Below, piece by piece: positions 62,777 through 64,000 of a DNA stretch of 64,000 nucleotides. Numbering within the stretch: position 1 is the stretch's first letter; each line of letters starts with the position of its first letter. The notes beneath the pieces are model-generated. The model was not told the origin of the DNA, made no database searches, and was given only the letters and a program-made list of their open reading frames with translations. Origin of the DNA: Candidatus Rokuibacteriota bacterium (lineage in GTDB: Bacteria > Methylomirabilota > Methylomirabilia > Rokubacteriales > CSP1-6). The DNA lies in the NCBI GenBank assembly GCA_003221615.1, contig QHSQ01000115.1, positions 16,305-80,304 on the forward strand, given 5' to 3'. Both the position numbers and the translations under genes were made by a program.

Positions 62777-64000
62777 CTACCGCGCCGCCCCGTGGCCGGG
62801 CTGACGCGCGTTGACCAGCACCGCCATGTTGCCGTAGGGGTGTTTGTTCTCGAGCATCAGCTGGTGACACTCGGGAATGTCGTCGTACGCATAGGTGTGG
62901 CTGAGGCACGGGTCCACCTTGCCCTCCGCGACGAGCCTGGTGACGTCCGCGGCCTGCGGGTCGTTGGAGAGGTGGCTGCCCTGGAAGCGCTTCTGGCGCA
63001 TCCAGTGATAGCGCAGATCCATCGTCGCGGTGTAGCCGGTCGTGCCGGCGCAGATGACGACCATGCCGCCCGTCGAGCACACGAAGACCGACGTGGGCAG
63101 AGTCGTCTCGCCCGGGTGCTCGAAGACGATCCGGGGGCTCACGCGCTCGCCCAGGCCGTCCCAGATCGCCTTGCCGAACGCCCGGGCGCCCTTCGCCCAT
63201 TCGCCGTAGGCCTTGGTCTCGGCGGTGTTGGGCATGACGCCCCAGTGCGTGAACTGGCTGCGGTTGATCACCGCGGCGGCGCCGTGCTCCTGGCAGAATT
63301 TCTTCTTTGCGTCGTCGGAGACGACCGCGACCGCGCGTCCGCCGAGGGCGCGCGTGATCTCGAGCGCCATGCTGCCGAGCCCGCCCGCCGCGCCCCATAC
63401 GAGGACGACGTCCCCCGGCTCGATGACGTGAGGTGGCCAGCCCATGAGCATCCGGTACGCGGTCGAGGCGCAGAGCAGGAAGCACCCGGCTTCTTCCCAG
63501 GTGAGGCACCTGGGCTTGGGAACGCACTGATGGGCCTGGCAGCGCGCGAACTGGCAGAAGCTTCCGTAGTTGGTCTGGTAGCCCCAGATGCGTGTGCTCT
63601 CGGCGAGCATCGGGTCCTTGCCCGAGCGGACCCATGGATCGTCGGGGCGCCACCATCCGCTGTGCACGATGACCTCGTCGCCGACCTTGACGTTCTTCAC
63701 GTCGCGTCCGACGGACCAGACGATTCCCGAGCAGTCGCTGCCCCCGGCGTGGAAGTCCTCCGGCTCGCCCGCGCGCTGGCGCTCGCCGATCACGTCGAGC
63801 GGGGTGCCGAGCGCGGCCCAGACGTTGTTGTAGTTGATGCCCGAGGCCATCACGTAGATCAGCACCTCGTCCGGGCCGGGCGTCGGGGTGGGGATGACCT
63901 CGCGACGCCAGGCGTCGCGGGGCTGGCCGAAGCGGTTCTGGCGGACGAGATACGCGTGCATCCGCTTGGGGACTTCGCCGAGAGGCGGCCGCTCACCGAG
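62777..64000 (-). CDS. ccrA: Crotonyl-CoA carboxylase/reductase, N-terminus outside the window
   Basis: At least 407 residues of a medium-chain reductase of the Ccr family, which reductively carboxylates crotonyl-CoA to ethylmalonyl-CoA with NADPH. Family text includes [55 protein letters not shown], the nucleotide-binding [14 protein letters not shown] and [19 protein letters not shown]. The gene continues past position 64000: the frame upstream of MHAYLV reads [14 protein letters not shown], the normal N-terminal region of the family. The enzyme marks the ethylmalonyl-CoA pathway for acetate assimilation, in line with acs, malic enzyme and citrate synthase in the same window. Confidence 0.93.
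   Translation of the reverse strand, partial: LGERPPLGEVPKRMHAYLVRQNRFGQPRDAWRREVIPTPTPGPDEVLIYVMASGINYNNVWAALGTPLDVIGERQRAGEPEDFHAGGSDCSGIVWSVGRDVKNVKVGDEVIVHSGWWRPDDPWVRSGKDPMLAESTRIWGYQTNYGSFCQFARCQAHQCVPKPRCLTWEEAGCFLLCASTAYRMLMGWPPHVIEPGDVVLVWGAAGGLGSMALEITRALGGRAVAVVSDDAKKKFCQEHGAAAVINRSQFTHWGVMPNTAETKAYGEWAKGARAFGKAIWDGLGERVSPRIVFEHPGETTLPTSVFVCSTGGMVVICAGTTGYTATMDLRYHWMRQKRFQGSHLSNDPQAADVTRLVAEGKVDPCLSHTYAYDDIPECHQLMLENKHPYGNMAVLVNARQPGHGAAR

Overview
The window is a GC-rich, gene-dense bacterial chromosome segment with short intergenic gaps, many 4-base stop/start overlaps and frequent GTG starts. The gene mix suggests an uncultured soil or groundwater bacterium of the Rokubacteria/Methylomirabilota or deltaproteobacterial kind: ethylmalonyl-CoA pathway reductase, acetyl-CoA synthetase, citrate synthase, NAD-malic enzyme, corrinoid methyl transfer, demethylating flavoproteins and a UGA-recoded gene. 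The assignment is an inference from content. There is no rRNA or tRNA gene that I can see.

Layout. 0-2.1 kb: end of fabF, a degenerate RNase III domain and an M50 protease, closed by a 46-base palindrome. 2.2-9.0 kb: a probable catabolic operon (glutamine-synthetase-like enzyme, PhnW-like aminotransferase, SDR, dimethylglycine/sarcosine-dehydrogenase-like flavoprotein, trans-sulfuration enzyme). 9.0-16 kb: a disturbed accessory stretch with a duplicated 50-base palindrome, an SDR that has lost its catalytic core, a NUDIX enzyme, small genes, a glutaminyl-cyclase-like M28 protein, a CMD/AhpD-like gene whose second active-site Cys is replaced by UGA (very likely selenocysteine, with a SECIS-like hairpin), and remnants of NmrA, phospholipase C and a second CMD gene. 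16-18.6 kb: an MFS transporter and an ABC ATPase with a degenerate signature, then a long inverted repeat. 18.6-24.1 kb: metallo-beta-lactamase-fold hydrolase, a split corrinoid/homocysteine methyltransferase/reactivase set, aroK and a homocysteine methyltransferase-MetF fusion. 24.1-31.4 kb: amidase, D-aminoacylase, and a GAF histidine kinase with an NtrC-type regulator.

31.5-40.5 kb: RRM protein, a DUF169-UroD fusion, ACT-malic enzyme, acs, an MHS symporter, a DksA/TraR zinc-finger protein behind a sigma-54-like promoter, and plsC. 40.5-51 kb: asparaginase, UDG family 5, HtrA, an M16 protease pair, membrane and secreted proteins, quinone oxidoreductase, Tim44-like and AsmA proteins. 51-64 kb: methyltransferase, citrate synthase, a four-gene coupled operon ending in a DapF-like protein without catalytic cysteines and a LOG protein, then a damaged cyclo-ligase gene, a BtuF-like protein, RidA, a NUDIX and an alpha/beta hydrolase gene joined tail to tail, a DUF6644/DUF6152-like pair and the start of crotonyl-CoA carboxylase/reductase, which runs off the window.

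Three themes stand out. First is one-carbon and methyl metabolism built on corrinoids. Second is a probable CxxU selenoprotein with a damaged paralogue 2.8 kb away. Third is a run of genes with internal deletions or lost ends (9.2, 13.7, 15.2, 15.9, perhaps 21.0, 56.9 and 60.7 kb), which is either real gene decay or assembly error.
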